DNA from: an uncultured Acinetobacter sp.
GTDB lineage: Bacteria > Pseudomonadota > Gammaproteobacteria > Pseudomonadales > Moraxellaceae
Length of the DNA: 61,909 nt
Direction: 5' to 3'
Assembly: GCF_947624825.1 (NCBI RefSeq)
Contig: NZ_CANQLZ010000009.1
Location: 1 to 61,909, forward strand
In this document: in pieces, positions 11,611 to 21,152 of the stretch
Layout of the letters: each line of letters starts with the position of its first letter
Numbering within the stretch: the stretch's first letter is position 1
Translations under genes and position numbers: made by a program
Notes under the pieces: generated by a model
Seen by the model: only the letters and a program-made list of their open reading frames with translations
Databases searched by the model: none
What the model was told of the DNA's origin: nothing

Positions 11611-13143
11611 ATGGTTGATTTTGCAGAACATCGTAAAGCTTTGCTCTGTAATGATGCTGCCTCTATTGCTGACTATACGTCAGCAATGGAGCAAGCAACC
11701 CAAGCGGTTGCAGCATGGTTACAAAATGACAAAATGTACACAGGCGGTAGCATCAATGAGCTACGCAGTGCCATCGCGTTTAATCCTTCTAAACAAGGTT
11801 TGGGCGTAGAAAAGTCGCTTGAGCGTATGGTTGAGCTTTTTTTAAACAAAAGCTTAAAAGTACATCACCCGCATTCGCTTGCGCATTTGCATTGTCCAAC
11901 CATGGTCACAAGCCAAATCGCGGAAGTGTTAATTAACGCGACTAACCAATCAATGGACTCTTGGGATCAAAGCCCAGCCGGTTCATTGATGGAAGTGCAA
12001 CTCATTGATTGGTTACGTCAAAAAGTAGGCTACGGTGCAGGTCAAGCTGGTGTATTCACCTCTGGCGGTACCCAGTCTAACTTGATGGGTGTGCTTCTTG
12101 CGCGTGATGCATGCATTGCAAAAAACTGGAAAGACGAAAACGGCAAGCCGTGGTCTGTTCAGCGTGATGGCGTGCCATCTGATGCAATGCGTAACGTGAA
12201 AGTCATTTGTTCTGAAAATGCACATTTTTCTGTGCAAAAGAACATGGCGATGATGGGCATGGGTTTCCAATCAGTTGTGACTGTTCCTGTTGACGCAAAT
12301 GCGCGCATGGACATGGATGCACTTGAAAAAACCATGGCGCACCTTCAAGCGGAAGGTAAAATTGTGGCATGTGTGGTTGCAACTGCGGGTACAACCGATG
12401 CAGGCGCAATTGATCCACTGAAAAAAGTACGTGAAATCACCAATAAATATGGCGCGTGGATGCATATCGATGCGGCATGGGGTGGTGCTTTAATTCTGTC
12501 TAACGATCACCGTGATATGTTGGATGGCATTGAGCTATCTGATTCGATCACGCTTGATTTCCATAAGCATTATTTCCAAACCATTTCTTGTGGCGCATTC
12601 TTACTCAAAGATGAAGCGAACTATCGTTTCATGCATTATGAAGCAGAGTATTTGAACTCAGCTTATGATGAAGAGCATGGCGTACCAAACTTGGTGTCGA
12701 AGTCACTCCAAACAACACGTCGTTTTGATGCGTTGAAATTGTGGATGACGATTGAAGCACTTGGTGAAGAGCTTTATGGTTCAATGATTGACCACGGTGT
12801 AACGCTTACTCGTGATGTTGCGGCGTATATCGATGCAACTGATGGTTTAGAGATGTTGGTTGAGCCACAATTTGCATCGGTATTATTCCGTGTGATTCCT
12901 GAAGGTTACCCAACAGAATTACTTGATACCTTAAACCAAAACGTGGCAGATGAATTGTTTGCACGCGGTGAAGCCAATATTGGTGTGACTAAAGTTGGTC
13001 AAGTTCAATCTTTGAAAATGACCACTTTAAGCCCAGTGGCAACGTTAGACAACGTGAAGAACTTGTTGGCACTTGTGCTAAGCGAATCTGATCGTATTAA
13101 CGTGTCAATTGCAGATGGTACTTATACACCACCAATTGCTTAA
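11611..13143 (+). CDS. ddc: L-2,4-diaminobutyrate decarboxylase
   Basis: Ddc decarboxylates 2,4-diaminobutyrate to 1,3-diaminopropane, the main polyamine of Acinetobacter. The 510-aa product belongs to the group II PLP decarboxylases. The [11 protein letters not shown] motif is near residue 150. HIDAAWGG near 287 holds the conserved aspartate that contacts PLP. The lysine that binds PLP is in DFHKHY near 317. It follows dat in the same operon. A strong terminator ends the operon. The organism probably makes diaminopropane by this route. Confidence 0.96.
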   Translation: MVDFAEHRKALLCNDAASIADYTSAMEQATQAVAAWLQNDKMYTGGSINELRSAIAFNPSKQGLGVEKSLERMVELFLNKSLKVHHPHSLAHLHCPTMVTSQIAEVLINATNQSMDSWDQSPAGSLMEVQLIDWLRQKVGYGAGQAGVFTSGGTQSNLMGVLLARDACIAKNWKDENGKPWSVQRDGVPSDAMRNVKVICSENAHFSVQKNMAMMGMGFQSVVTVPVDANARMDMDALEKTMAHLQAEGKIVACVVATAGTTDAGAIDPLKKVREITNKYGAWMHIDAAWGGALILSNDHRDMLDGIELSDSITLDFHKHYFQTISCGAFLLKDEANYRFMHYEAEYLNSAYDEEHGVPNLVSKSLQTTRRFDALKLWMTIEALGEELYGSMIDHGVTLTRDVAAYIDATDGLEMLVEPQFASVLFRVIPEGYPTELLDTLNQNVADELFARGEANIGVTKVGQVQSLKMTTLSPVATLDNVKNLLALVLSESDRINVSIADGTYTPPIA

Positions 13144-13159
13144 TTAGATGCTGTGTAAG

Positions 13160-13188
13160 AAAAAGGAGCTCAATTGAGCTCCTTTTTT
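13160..13188 (+). terminator. Terminator of dat-ddc
   Basis: The perfect palindrome AAAAGGAGCTCAATTGAGCT continues into CC and a T-run; the stem is GGAGCTCA / TGAGCTCC. Confidence 0.9.
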
Positions 13189-13326
13189 ATGTGCTATTGG
13201 TCGTGGCATGGCAATGTTTTGCGAGTGATGAGCATGTTTTTGAGAAAATCTTATATAATTTTTAAATTACAACCAAAACCCCAAAAGTATAAATAAACCA
13301 AAAACTAGAATGAATGGATGGAAAAA

Positions 13327-14601
13327 ATGAATATTAAAAATATTGCACTGCAAACTTGCTTTATAAGTGCATTGCTCAGCTCTCCTGCCTATGCTGCAGA
13401 TCTGATGATTAAAAATGCGACTGTCTTTGATGGTACAGGTTCAGCATTAATTAAAAATGCGCATGTACTGATTGAAGATGGCAAAGTAAAAGCAGTTAAA
13501 ACTGGAAAAATCAAAGACAAAGCCGATCGAGTGATTGATGCTCAGGGCAAAACTGTGATGCCAGGTTTAATTAATGCACATTTGCATCTTTTTTGGAATT
13601 TTTATGACTTTCCTATAAAAATGCCCGCGACCAGTAATGCTGAGGCAAAAACATTTATTCAGGGTGAATTAACTGAGCGATTAAATGGACATTTACAATA
13701 TGGCATTACCTCTATCTTATCGCCGATTGATTTTGCACCCTATATTTATGAAGTCAGAGAGTTGGTTGAAAAAGGTGAAATTAAAGGACCACGCATCATC
13801 GCAGCAGGGCCGGTATTGCTGAAATCTGGTGACTATTATGCTTGTGCAGGATTAACAGGCAAACAAGAGCAATGGTGCAATACCCATGTCCGCTTATCAA
13901 TAGATACACCACAGCAAGCGCGTGCGTCTGTGCAAAAGCTCGTGCAAGATAACGCAGATGTGGTGGTTTTTGATGGTGTCACCAATCAAACGCAATTGAG
14001 TAAAGCGGTGATGAGCGCCATTGTGGATGAAGCGCATAAGCATAAATTGAACGTTTTAGCACATAATGCCGATGCCAAAGATGTGAACATGTTGTTAGAG
14101 GTTGGGATTGACGGCTTTGTTCATCCACCCACTGTAACCAAAGATACCGATGGCAGCTTATTACTCAAAGCCGGTCAGCAACAAAAGCCGGTTGCCATTA
14201 CATTGGGTTTTTTACAGCGTTTTATTGGTTTAGGTTATGCCGAAGATAAAGACAAACACGATTATGATGTGCTGCGCAATAATGTGCAGGTCATGCTCAA
14301 AGCGGGAGCACAGCCATTATTTACCTCTGATATGCCAGGTATTCCTCCCAAAGAGGTAGTTCCAACCGTGACTCGAGTCATGAAAGGTGAGGGTATTGAT
14401 AATCGAAGCATATTGTTATCTGCAACCTCTATTGCAGCCAAAGCACTAGGACAACACAATTTAGGAACCTTAGAAAAAGGTAAAATAGCCGATCTGATTA
14501 TCTTGGATGGCAATCCGCTTCAAGATATTAGTGCCTTAGAACGTGTAGAGGTGGTTATTAAGGATGGTCGAGTTGAATTTGATCAATTTAAGGCAAAATA
14601 A
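13327..14601 (+). CDS. Secreted amidohydrolase-family protein
   Basis: A 424-aa exported metal-dependent hydrolase of the amidohydrolase superfamily (imidazolonepropionase/dihydroorotase-like). The first ~22 residues form a signal peptide ending SSPAYA. Domain marks are GTG near residue 37, the metal-binding HLH in NAHLHLFW near 84, histidines LAHNADA near 240 and VHPPT near 258, TSDMPG near 337, and a C-terminal beta segment (KGKIADLIILDGNP). The expected carbamylated lysine or glutamate cannot be placed with certainty. The substrate is unknown; relatives include periplasmic prolidase-like and imidazolonepropionase-like enzymes. The ATG at 13327 has GGATGG upstream; ATG 13318 is an alternative. 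It lies after the dat-ddc terminator, so it is transcribed separately. Confidence 0.8.
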   Translation: MNIKNIALQTCFISALLSSPAYAADLMIKNATVFDGTGSALIKNAHVLIEDGKVKAVKTGKIKDKADRVIDAQGKTVMPGLINAHLHLFWNFYDFPIKMPATSNAEAKTFIQGELTERLNGHLQYGITSILSPIDFAPYIYEVRELVEKGEIKGPRIIAAGPVLLKSGDYYACAGLTGKQEQWCNTHVRLSIDTPQQARASVQKLVQDNADVVVFDGVTNQTQLSKAVMSAIVDEAHKHKLNVLAHNADAKDVNMLLEVGIDGFVHPPTVTKDTDGSLLLKAGQQQKPVAITLGFLQRFIGLGYAEDKDKHDYDVLRNNVQVMLKAGAQPLFTSDMPGIPPKEVVPTVTRVMKGEGIDNRSILLSATSIAAKALGQHNLGTLEKGKIADLIILDGNPLQDISALERVEVVIKDGRVEFDQFKAK

Positions 14602-14621
14602 TTACAGATACATGAAAAGAC

Positions 14622-14650
14622 GAAAGGCTGATCAAGCCTTTCCTCTTTTT
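14622..14650 (+). terminator. Terminator of the amidohydrolase gene
   Basis: The stem GAAAGGCT / AGCCTTTC with a short loop is followed by a T-rich tract. Confidence 0.8.
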
Positions 14651-15051
14651 GTAATGATATGTCAGTCAATTAGAAAAAATCTTTGCGCAATTTTTGGGTG
14701 TTATGCTTTAAATCTACTAAATATGACCTAACTGGATGAGTAAGTTTACGCAAAATAGCGTAAATGACGTGCTGTGTCGGCATGTATTTGTATTGTAAAG
14801 ACGCTTCAATTGTTTAGTCATTGTTACAATGTTTAGAGGTGGGTGTTGTAGTCACTAGCACAAAGATTAATCACTCAGTGTTTAATTGTGTAATCAAATA
14901 GATGCTCATTGACTGAGCAAAGCCAAAATCATGTGATGATTTAATTTTTTAAAATATAAATAAAATACAATTATTTAAGATAAAGTCACCTTAATACATG
15001 GATTTTTTTTGAGGAAACATAAAACCTTGCTTGTTCAAATGTCAGGCACAA
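14651..15051. other. Gene-free AT-rich stretch before the pst operon
   Basis: About 400 bases without a supportable gene. It holds a 7-bp inverted repeat, TTTACGC (14745-14751) and GCGTAAA (14758-14764), separated by six bases, which could be a regulator site. The part near 14940-15000 is very AT-rich. Confidence 0.5.
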
Positions 15052-15091
15052 TTATCATAAAAGCGTCATATTGCTGTAACCTCACTGTCAT
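15052..15091 (+). promoter_or_regulatory. PhoB box of the pst operon, four half-sites
   Basis: Heptamers spaced exactly 11 bases apart resemble the PhoB half-site CTGTCAT: TTATCAT (15052), GCGTCAT (15063), CTGTAAC (15074) and CTGTCAT (15085). The last two form a near-consensus Pho box. The position, about 90 bases before pstS, fits activation by PhoB under phosphate starvation. Confidence 0.85.
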
Positions 15092-15179
15092 ATTTTAAAA
15101 TCAAAATGCTCATATCGAAAAAAGTACACAACTTAACAATTCTGATGCTGTACTTTCGGCCTAATCAAGAGAGATGAGA

Positions 15180-16202
15180 ATGCGTTTAACCCACATTGCA
15201 ATCGCCCTGACCGCTTGTACTTTGGCAGCAACGACTGCAAATGCAGCACGTGACACTATTCAAATTGCCGGTTCTTCAACTGTTCTGCCATATTCAAGTA
15301 TTGTTGCAGAAGAGTTTGGCAATACGTTCCCTCAATTTAAGGCACCTGTTGTTGGCTCTGGCGGTTCATCAGGTGGTTTAAAACAGTTCTGTAATGGTGT
15401 AGGCGACAATACAATTGATATTGCCAACTCATCGCGTCAAATTAAATCAACAGAATTAGAAAGCTGTCATCAGGCAGGCGTAAAACAAGTTTTAGAAATT
15501 AAAATTGGTTATGACGGTATTGTTTTTGCGTCAAATGCTCAAAAAAGCGAATATAAATTAAAGCCTTATCATGTTTTTGCAGCATTAGCAGCACAGTTGC
15601 CGTCAAAAGGCACAATGGTTGATAACCCATATACCCATTGGAACCAAATTGATAAAAGCTTACCAAATGAGCCAATTACTTTAGTAATTCCAGCATCTAA
15701 CCATGGTACGCGTGAAGTGTTCCAAGAAAAAATGGTAGATGCAGGTTGTAATGCTTATGCAGCGATTAAAGCGCTTGATAAAGATGCACATAAAGATGCA
15801 TGTACAACATTCCGTAAAGATGGTCGTGTAGTTGAAATTTCAGGTGACTACACAGAAACATTGGCACGCTTAACCACATCGCCAAGCGCGGTGGGTGTGT
15901 TTGGTTTAGGTTTCTATGACCAAAACCGTGACAAATTACGTGTTGCGACAGTAAACAATGTGGTGCCATCTGAAAACACGATTTTAAATGGCGCGTATCC
16001 TGTTTCACGTCCGTTGTTCTTCTACGTGAAAGGCGAGCACTTAAAGTCAATTAAAGGTCTAAACGAATTTACTGAATACTACCTGAGCAAAAAAGTATCA
16101 GGCAAAGGTTCAAAGCTTGAAAAAGCGGGCTTAATCGCATTGTCAGATGCTGAGCGTGCACAAATCTTAAGTGATTTTAAAGCAGGCAAAGCTGTAAAAT
16201 AA
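15180..16202 (+). CDS. pstS: Phosphate ABC transporter substrate-binding protein PstS
   Basis: This is the periplasmic phosphate-binding component of the PstSCAB importer. The product is 340 aa. A signal peptide occupies about residues 1-22 (ending TANA). The mature protein begins with the PBP-like phosphate-binding strand IQIAGSSTVLPYS, and GSGGSSGGLKQF near residue 60 lines the phosphate site. The ATG at 15180 has AGAGA at good spacing; the ATG at 15174 is too close to it. It is the first gene of pstSCAB behind the Pho box. The hairpin in the gap to pstC may lower expression of the membrane and ATPase genes relative to the binding protein. Confidence 0.93.
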   Translation: MRLTHIAIALTACTLAATTANAARDTIQIAGSSTVLPYSSIVAEEFGNTFPQFKAPVVGSGGSSGGLKQFCNGVGDNTIDIANSSRQIKSTELESCHQAGVKQVLEIKIGYDGIVFASNAQKSEYKLKPYHVFAALAAQLPSKGTMVDNPYTHWNQIDKSLPNEPITLVIPASNHGTREVFQEKMVDAGCNAYAAIKALDKDAHKDACTTFRKDGRVVEISGDYTETLARLTTSPSAVGVFGLGFYDQNRDKLRVATVNNVVPSENTILNGAYPVSRPLFFYVKGEHLKSIKGLNEFTEYYLSKKVSGKGSKLEKAGLIALSDAERAQILSDFKAGKAVK

Positions 16203-16217
16203 GTTAAGCGTAAAACG

Positions 16218-16253
16218 GCCAATGCAGGGTATATCCCTTCATTGGCTTTTTTT
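16218..16253 (+). terminator. Terminator-like hairpin between pstS and pstC
   Basis: The stem GCCAATG / CATTGGC encloses an inner AGGG/CCCT stem and is followed by seven T. Placed inside an operon, it would act as a partial terminator giving more pstS than pstCAB transcript. Confidence 0.7.
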
Positions 16254-16294
16254 AAATTTTTTTTCAAGTCACTTGAAAAAATGCTGGAGAAGAC

Positions 16295-17674
16295 ATGAAT
16301 CTGCTACTTATAGGCGTATTATTGGCGTTGATTGCCATTGGCTATCAGCTCGGTTTACGTAAAAGTCGTCAATTAGCAGGTCAGGGGAATAACTCGGCAA
16401 TGCTGCATTCGCGCCCAGGTTATTATGGTGCGTTGGTGGCGTTATGGTGTGGTATCCCTGCAATTTTAATTTTGTTGCTATGGAATGTAATTGAGCCAAG
16501 TATTTTGCGTCATGTGGTCATGGATAATGTACCAAGTGACATTGCAGCAGGTTTAGACCCTGCAAGTACAGCAGTACTCATGGATCGTGTACAAGCGATT
16601 GCGTCAGGTTTCGGGGTGAGTGATCAACCGCTCAGCTACGAGTTGGCAGCAGCAACGGAACTTGCAAAAATGGCCACAGTTGCCTCTTTTGCAAAATTTG
16701 CAGTGGTGTTATCGGCAGCGATTGCAGGTTTATTATTGGCGAAAAAGCGTTTAAGCCAACATTACCGTGCACGTAACCAAGTCGAAAAAACCATTAATGT
16801 CGCTTTAGCATTATGTTCAGGTGTGGCAATTTTGACCACCATCGGCATTGTCATGTCGATGTTTAGTGAAGCCATGCGCTTCTTTAGTTTTGTTAGTCCG
16901 CTCGATTTCTTCTTTGGAACCGAATGGAACCCAGGTTTTAGCACATCAGGTTCAGCCGACGGTCAGTACGGTTTATTGCCGCTGATTTGGGGTACTTTAA
17001 TGGTCAGTGGTATTGCCTTATTGGTGGCAGTACCTGTGGGTTTGATGATTGCGATTTACTTAGCAGAATATGCATCATCAAGTTTCCGTGCTTGGGCAAA
17101 ACCTGCCATTGAAATTTTGGCGGGTATTCCAACGATCGTTTATGGTGTATTTGCCTTAATGGTGATTGGTCCTTTCTTAAAAATGTTAGGCAGTCAAATA
17201 GGTTTAGACATTAATGCCACCAGTGCACTGACCGCAGGTTTAGTGATGGGTATTATGATCATTCCTTTTGTTTCATCATTGTCGGATGACATTATTACGC
17301 AAGTACCACGCGCATTACGTGATGGTTCTTTAGGCTTAGGTGCAACCAAATCAGAAACGATTCGTCAGGTGGTGTTGCCTGCAGCATTGCCGGGTATTAT
17401 CGGTGCATTCTTATTGGCAGCGTCGCGTGCCATTGGTGAAACCATGATTGTGGTACTTGCCGCAGGTAATAGCCCACTGTTGCACGCCAATCCTTTAGAA
17501 GCAGTATCTACGGTCACCATTACCATTGTGAATCAATTAACAGGTGATACCGACTTTGCTAGCCCGCAAGCCTTGGTTGCCTTTGCACTTGGTTTAACCT
17601 TATTTGTGATTACATTGGGTCTCAACATCATTGCACTATACATTGTGCGTAAATATCGCGAGCAATACGAATGA
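16295..17674 (+). CDS. pstC: Phosphate ABC transporter permease PstC
   Basis: An inner-membrane permease of the phosphate importer. At 459 aa it is about 140 residues longer than E. coli PstC. The extra part is N-terminal, with a first helix at residues 1-18 and further helices near 45-65 and 135-155, before the conserved BPD permease domain (from about residue 225). The ABC-contact EAA-like loop reads GSLGLGATKSETIRQVVLPAALPGI near 345-370. A GGAG ribosome binding site precedes the ATG. It overlaps pstA by four bases (ATGA), so the two are coupled. Longer PstC proteins are usual in Pseudomonas and Acinetobacter. Confidence 0.93.
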   Translation: MNLLLIGVLLALIAIGYQLGLRKSRQLAGQGNNSAMLHSRPGYYGALVALWCGIPAILILLLWNVIEPSILRHVVMDNVPSDIAAGLDPASTAVLMDRVQAIASGFGVSDQPLSYELAAATELAKMATVASFAKFAVVLSAAIAGLLLAKKRLSQHYRARNQVEKTINVALALCSGVAILTTIGIVMSMFSEAMRFFSFVSPLDFFFGTEWNPGFSTSGSADGQYGLLPLIWGTLMVSGIALLVAVPVGLMIAIYLAEYASSSFRAWAKPAIEILAGIPTIVYGVFALMVIGPFLKMLGSQIGLDINATSALTAGLVMGIMIIPFVSSLSDDIITQVPRALRDGSLGLGATKSETIRQVVLPAALPGIIGAFLLAASRAIGETMIVVLAAGNSPLLHANPLEAVSTVTITIVNQLTGDTDFASPQALVAFALGLTLFVITLGLNIIALYIVRKYREQYE

Positions 17675-19059
17675 GTACATCAAATCAATCTACGCTGCCA
17701 CAGTTTGATCCTAAGGCAGCAGCGGTCGCACGCGATAAGCGCAAACAAGTGATTGCAAACTCATTGGCTAAACGTCACCGTAAAGAAAAAGCCTTTAAAT
17801 TTTTTGGCTTTACTGCGGTACTGTCAGGCTTATTCTTTGTTGTATTACTATTTAGTAGTATTTTATACAAAGGTTTGCCGGCATTTTGGCAAACCAGTAT
17901 GACGCTGCCGATTACCTTCGATGCGCAAGTTATTGACGTTGGTCCAAAACCTGTTGCCATGGAAAACGAAAATCCTGCACAATATGAACAGCGTTATATT
18001 GATTGGCAAATGAAAATGGGTATGGTCGATTGGGATGCCTTGATCGTAAATGCCATGATTGCCAAAGACCCAAGCATTGCTGCGTATCGTGATGATTTAT
18101 CGGGCTTGTATACCAGTTCTGAATCTTATCGCTTACGTGATATGGTGTTTAAAGATCCAAACTTAATTGGTCAAACCAAAGACATTAACGTGTTGGCCGA
18201 TGCAAATGTTGATGTTTGGTTGGCAGGAAATATTGATCGTTCATTGCCTGATGCACAGCAACAATTAAGCCCTGAAATTCGTCAACTTGCCGATGACTTA
18301 AAAGCCAAAGGCCTGTTAGAAAATACCTTTAATACCAATATTTTCTATAGCGCAGACTCACGTAGTTCACCTGCAACCTCAGGTTTGGCTGGTGCGTTCA
18401 TGGGCTCGCTGTTTATGATGCTGATCGTGATTTTTATCTCGATTCCAATTGGTGTGGCATCTGCGATTTACTTAGAAGAGTTTGCGCCAAAAAATGTCAT
18501 TACTGATATTATTGAAGTTAACATTAACAACCTTGCGGCTGTTCCTTCAATTGTATTTGGTTTGTTAGGTGCAGCAATCTTTATTGGTTGGATGCATTTA
18601 CCACTTTCAGCACCTTTGGTCGGTGGTTTAGTGCTGAGTTTAATGACCTTACCGACCGTGATTATTACCACGCGTGCTTCATTAAAAGCGGTACCTCCTT
18701 CGATCCGTCAAGCGGCATTAGGTTTAGGTGCATCGCGTGTACAAACGGTATTTCACCATGTATTACCGTTGGCCCTACCGGGTATTTTAACCGGTGCTAT
18801 TATTGGGGTCGCGCAAGCTTTAGGTGAAACAGCACCGTTATTGTTAATCGGCATGAGTGCCTTCGTATCGAGCGTACCTACAACGCCGTTTGATCAATCA
18901 ACAGCATTACCTGTGCAAATTTTCTTATGGCAAGGTAATGAGTTACGTAACTTCTTTGAAGGACGTACCGCAGCCGCGATTATTGTGTTGTTGGCGATGA
19001 TGATTAGTTTAAATGCCTTTGCAGTTTGGTTACGTAAGAAATTCGAAGTGCGTTGGTAA
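17671..19059 (+). CDS. pstA: Phosphate ABC transporter permease PstA
   Basis: The second inner-membrane permease of the phosphate importer. At 462 aa it is much longer than E. coli PstA (about 296 aa). A cytoplasmic N-terminus rich in K and R precedes helix 1 (near residues 50-70). A predicted periplasmic segment of roughly 160 residues follows, before the BPD permease domain starts near residue 235. The EAA loop is [20 protein letters not shown] near 348-367. Start codon overlap with pstC (ATGA) indicates translational coupling. Confidence 0.93.
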   Translation: MSTSNQSTLPQFDPKAAAVARDKRKQVIANSLAKRHRKEKAFKFFGFTAVLSGLFFVVLLFSSILYKGLPAFWQTSMTLPITFDAQVIDVGPKPVAMENENPAQYEQRYIDWQMKMGMVDWDALIVNAMIAKDPSIAAYRDDLSGLYTSSESYRLRDMVFKDPNLIGQTKDINVLADANVDVWLAGNIDRSLPDAQQQLSPEIRQLADDLKAKGLLENTFNTNIFYSADSRSSPATSGLAGAFMGSLFMMLIVIFISIPIGVASAIYLEEFAPKNVITDIIEVNINNLAAVPSIVFGLLGAAIFIGWMHLPLSAPLVGGLVLSLMTLPTVIITTRASLKAVPPSIRQAALGLGASRVQTVFHHVLPLALPGILTGAIIGVAQALGETAPLLLIGMSAFVSSVPTTPFDQSTALPVQIFLWQGNELRNFFEGRTAAAIIVLLAMMISLNAFAVWLRKKFEVRW

Positions 19060-19073
19060 TTGAGGATAAATTG

Positions 19074-19952
19074 ATGAATACAGTTGTAAAAGATAACGTG
19101 AATCCAGTGAATACCGATGCAAATGCTGCATCAACAGGCAGTAGCTTCAGCGCGCAATTTGATATGCAGCCAAGCAAACAAAAGCCTGCAAATGCTAATG
19201 TTAAAATCAGCACTTCAGATGTTCATGTGTATTATGGTGAAACTGAAGCGATTAAAGGCATTGACTTAAATATCTACGAAAATGAAGTGATTGCATTCAT
19301 TGGGCCATCAGGTTGTGGTAAATCGACATTCTTACGTACCTTAAACCGTATGAATGACACGATTGATAGCTGCCGCGTAACCGGTAAAGTGATGCTTGAG
19401 AGTCAAGATATTTATGATCCAAATCTTGATGTGGTGTTATTGCGTGCGCAAGTGGGTATGGTATTCCAAAAGCCAAACCCATTTCCAAAATCTATTTTTG
19501 AAAACGTAGCCTATGGACCAAAATTACATGGTTTGGCACGCGATAAATATGATTTAGAAGAGATTGTAGAAAGCAGTTTACGTAAAGCCGGTCTTTGGGA
19601 TGAAGTGAAAGATCGTTTGAATCAACCAGGTACGGGTTTATCTGGTGGTCAGCAGCAGCGTTTATGTATTGCACGTACCATTGCAGTCAGCCCTGATGTG
19701 ATCTTAATGGATGAACCATGTTCAGCCCTCGATCCGATTGCAACGGCAAAAGTGGAAGAATTAATTTCTGAACTTTCTAATCAATACACCATTGCGATTG
19801 TCACCCACTCGATGCAACAAGCAGCGCGTGTGTCTGATCGTACAGCATACTTCCATTTGGGTGACTTAATTGAAGTGAACTCAACTGAAAAAGTCTTTAC
19901 CCAACCGGATCATCAATTGACCGAAGCGTATATTACTGGACGTTTTGGTTAA
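19074..19952 (+). CDS. pstB: Phosphate ABC transporter ATP-binding protein PstB
   Basis: The ATPase of the phosphate importer. The chosen ATG at 19074 has TGAGGA upstream and gives 292 aa, with about 40 poorly conserved residues before the ABC domain. Walker A is GPSGCGKST near residue 80, the signature is [10 protein letters not shown] near 188, Walker B is VILMDEP near 207, and the H-loop is VTHSMQQ near 242. The operon ends here at a strong terminator. phoU, often next to pstB, is not in the window. Confidence 0.95.
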   Translation: MNTVVKDNVNPVNTDANAASTGSSFSAQFDMQPSKQKPANANVKISTSDVHVYYGETEAIKGIDLNIYENEVIAFIGPSGCGKSTFLRTLNRMNDTIDSCRVTGKVMLESQDIYDPNLDVVLLRAQVGMVFQKPNPFPKSIFENVAYGPKLHGLARDKYDLEEIVESSLRKAGLWDEVKDRLNQPGTGLSGGQQQRLCIARTIAVSPDVILMDEPCSALDPIATAKVEELISELSNQYTIAIVTHSMQQAARVSDRTAYFHLGDLIEVNSTEKVFTQPDHQLTEAYITGRFG

Positions 19953-19965
19953 GCTTGAATCAGTT

Positions 19966-19990
19966 AAAAAGAGCCTACGGGCTCTTTTTT
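19966..19990 (+). terminator. Terminator of the pst operon
   Basis: The stem AAGAGCC / GGCTCTT with a short loop lies between an A-run and a T-run. Confidence 0.9.
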
Positions 19991-20065
19991 ATTTGTAAAA
20001 AAACATTGAATTTTCTTTGATTTGACCTCATGTTGATGAGGAACATAAAAATATACGAGAGCGTT

Positions 20066-21028
20066 ATGCTATTTCATGCCCCTAAAATTGCTGCAGAACT
20101 TTCGATTCGTCATTTAAATGCCCGCGTGAATGAGCAGCGTAAAAAAGTGGCACAGATGACGGCATCTAAGCTAGAACTGTTACAGTTAAGTCAGCAGCTG
20201 GCTAAAGAGGCGCGTGCGCGCAAAAAGAATAATGAAAAAGTCTATGTACTTGACTTTAAAGGTGACACTGCTGCGTCTGCGGTAGAAAGTTTACGTGAGG
20301 AAATTACCCTGATTTTAGCCACTGCTGAAGCTGGGCGTGATCGTGTGGTGGTTCGTTTAGAAAGCCCCGGCGGTATGGTACATGGCTATGGTCTTGCAGC
20401 TGCACAATTGGTACGTTTACGTGAAGCTGGTTTTCATTTAACCATTTGTGTCGATAAAGTGGCTGCTAGTGGTGGTTATATGATGGCCTGTATTGCCAAT
20501 CATATTATCTCAGCACCGTTTGCTGTGGTCGGTTCAATTGGTGTTGTGGCACAAGTGCCTAACTTTAATCGTTTACTGAAAGAACACAACATCGATTTTG
20601 AGCTTTATACGGCAGGCGAGTACAAACGTACCGTGACCATCTTTGGTGAAAACACTCAAGAAGGTAAAGCTAAATTTGAACAAGAGTTACAACAAACGCA
20701 TGCCTTATTTAAGCACTTTGTTGAAAAATACCGTAATCAATTAAACATTGAACAAGTTGCCACTGGTGAGCATTGGTATGGTCAAGACGCTTTAGATTTA
20801 AACTTAGTGGATGAGCTGAAAACTTCCGACGAATACTTACTCAGCTTATTGGCAGCGCATGACGTTTATAGCATTGAAACGCGTAAAAAACCGACCTTAG
20901 GTGAAAAGTTAGGTCTTCAAGCTGCACAGGTGGCTGACCATGTAGTACCTACTTTGGTCAATAAAGTTTTACAGACCTTAAGCCAAGCCAACAGCAGTTT
21001 AGTGCAATTACGTGACCCAAAACTTTGA
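20066..21028 (+). CDS. sohB: SohB-like S49-family peptidase
   Basis: A serine peptidase of the SppA/SohB (S49) family. The ATG at 20066 gives 320 aa. The catalytic serine is in AASGGYMM (near residue 140) and the lysine in AGEYKRT (near 190), forming the Ser-Lys dyad. RLESPGGMVHGYG near 103 is the substrate-binding loop. E. coli SohB is about 350 aa and has an N-terminal membrane helix. Here the first 60 residues are polar and helical with many K and R (KKVAQMTASK, AKEARARKKN), with no clear membrane span. A start at 20030 would add 12 residues but no helix. The location in the cell is therefore uncertain. Confidence 0.85.
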   Translation: MLFHAPKIAAELSIRHLNARVNEQRKKVAQMTASKLELLQLSQQLAKEARARKKNNEKVYVLDFKGDTAASAVESLREEITLILATAEAGRDRVVVRLESPGGMVHGYGLAAAQLVRLREAGFHLTICVDKVAASGGYMMACIANHIISAPFAVVGSIGVVAQVPNFNRLLKEHNIDFELYTAGEYKRTVTIFGENTQEGKAKFEQELQQTHALFKHFVEKYRNQLNIEQVATGEHWYGQDALDLNLVDELKTSDEYLLSLLAAHDVYSIETRKKPTLGEKLGLQAAQVADHVVPTLVNKVLQTLSQANSSLVQLRDPKL

Positions 21029-21047
21029 GTCACTTGACTTCAAAAGA

Positions 21048-21072
21048 AACCAGCATCTTGCTGGTTTTTTTT
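21048..21072 (+). terminator. Terminator of sohB
   Basis: The stem AACCAGCA / TGCTGGTT is followed by eight T. Confidence 0.88.
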
Positions 21073-21152
21073 GTTTTAAGCATTGTTGCTTTTTTAGGCT
21101 TTTGCTAAGTTAGATGCTTGAGCATGATGCTATAAAAAAAATTGAGGAATCT

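Noticed and set aside
14930..15010. AT-rich stretch as a replication origin
   Set aside because: No DnaA-box cluster or dnaA/dnaN genes are nearby; AT-richness alone is common in this genome's intergenic DNA.
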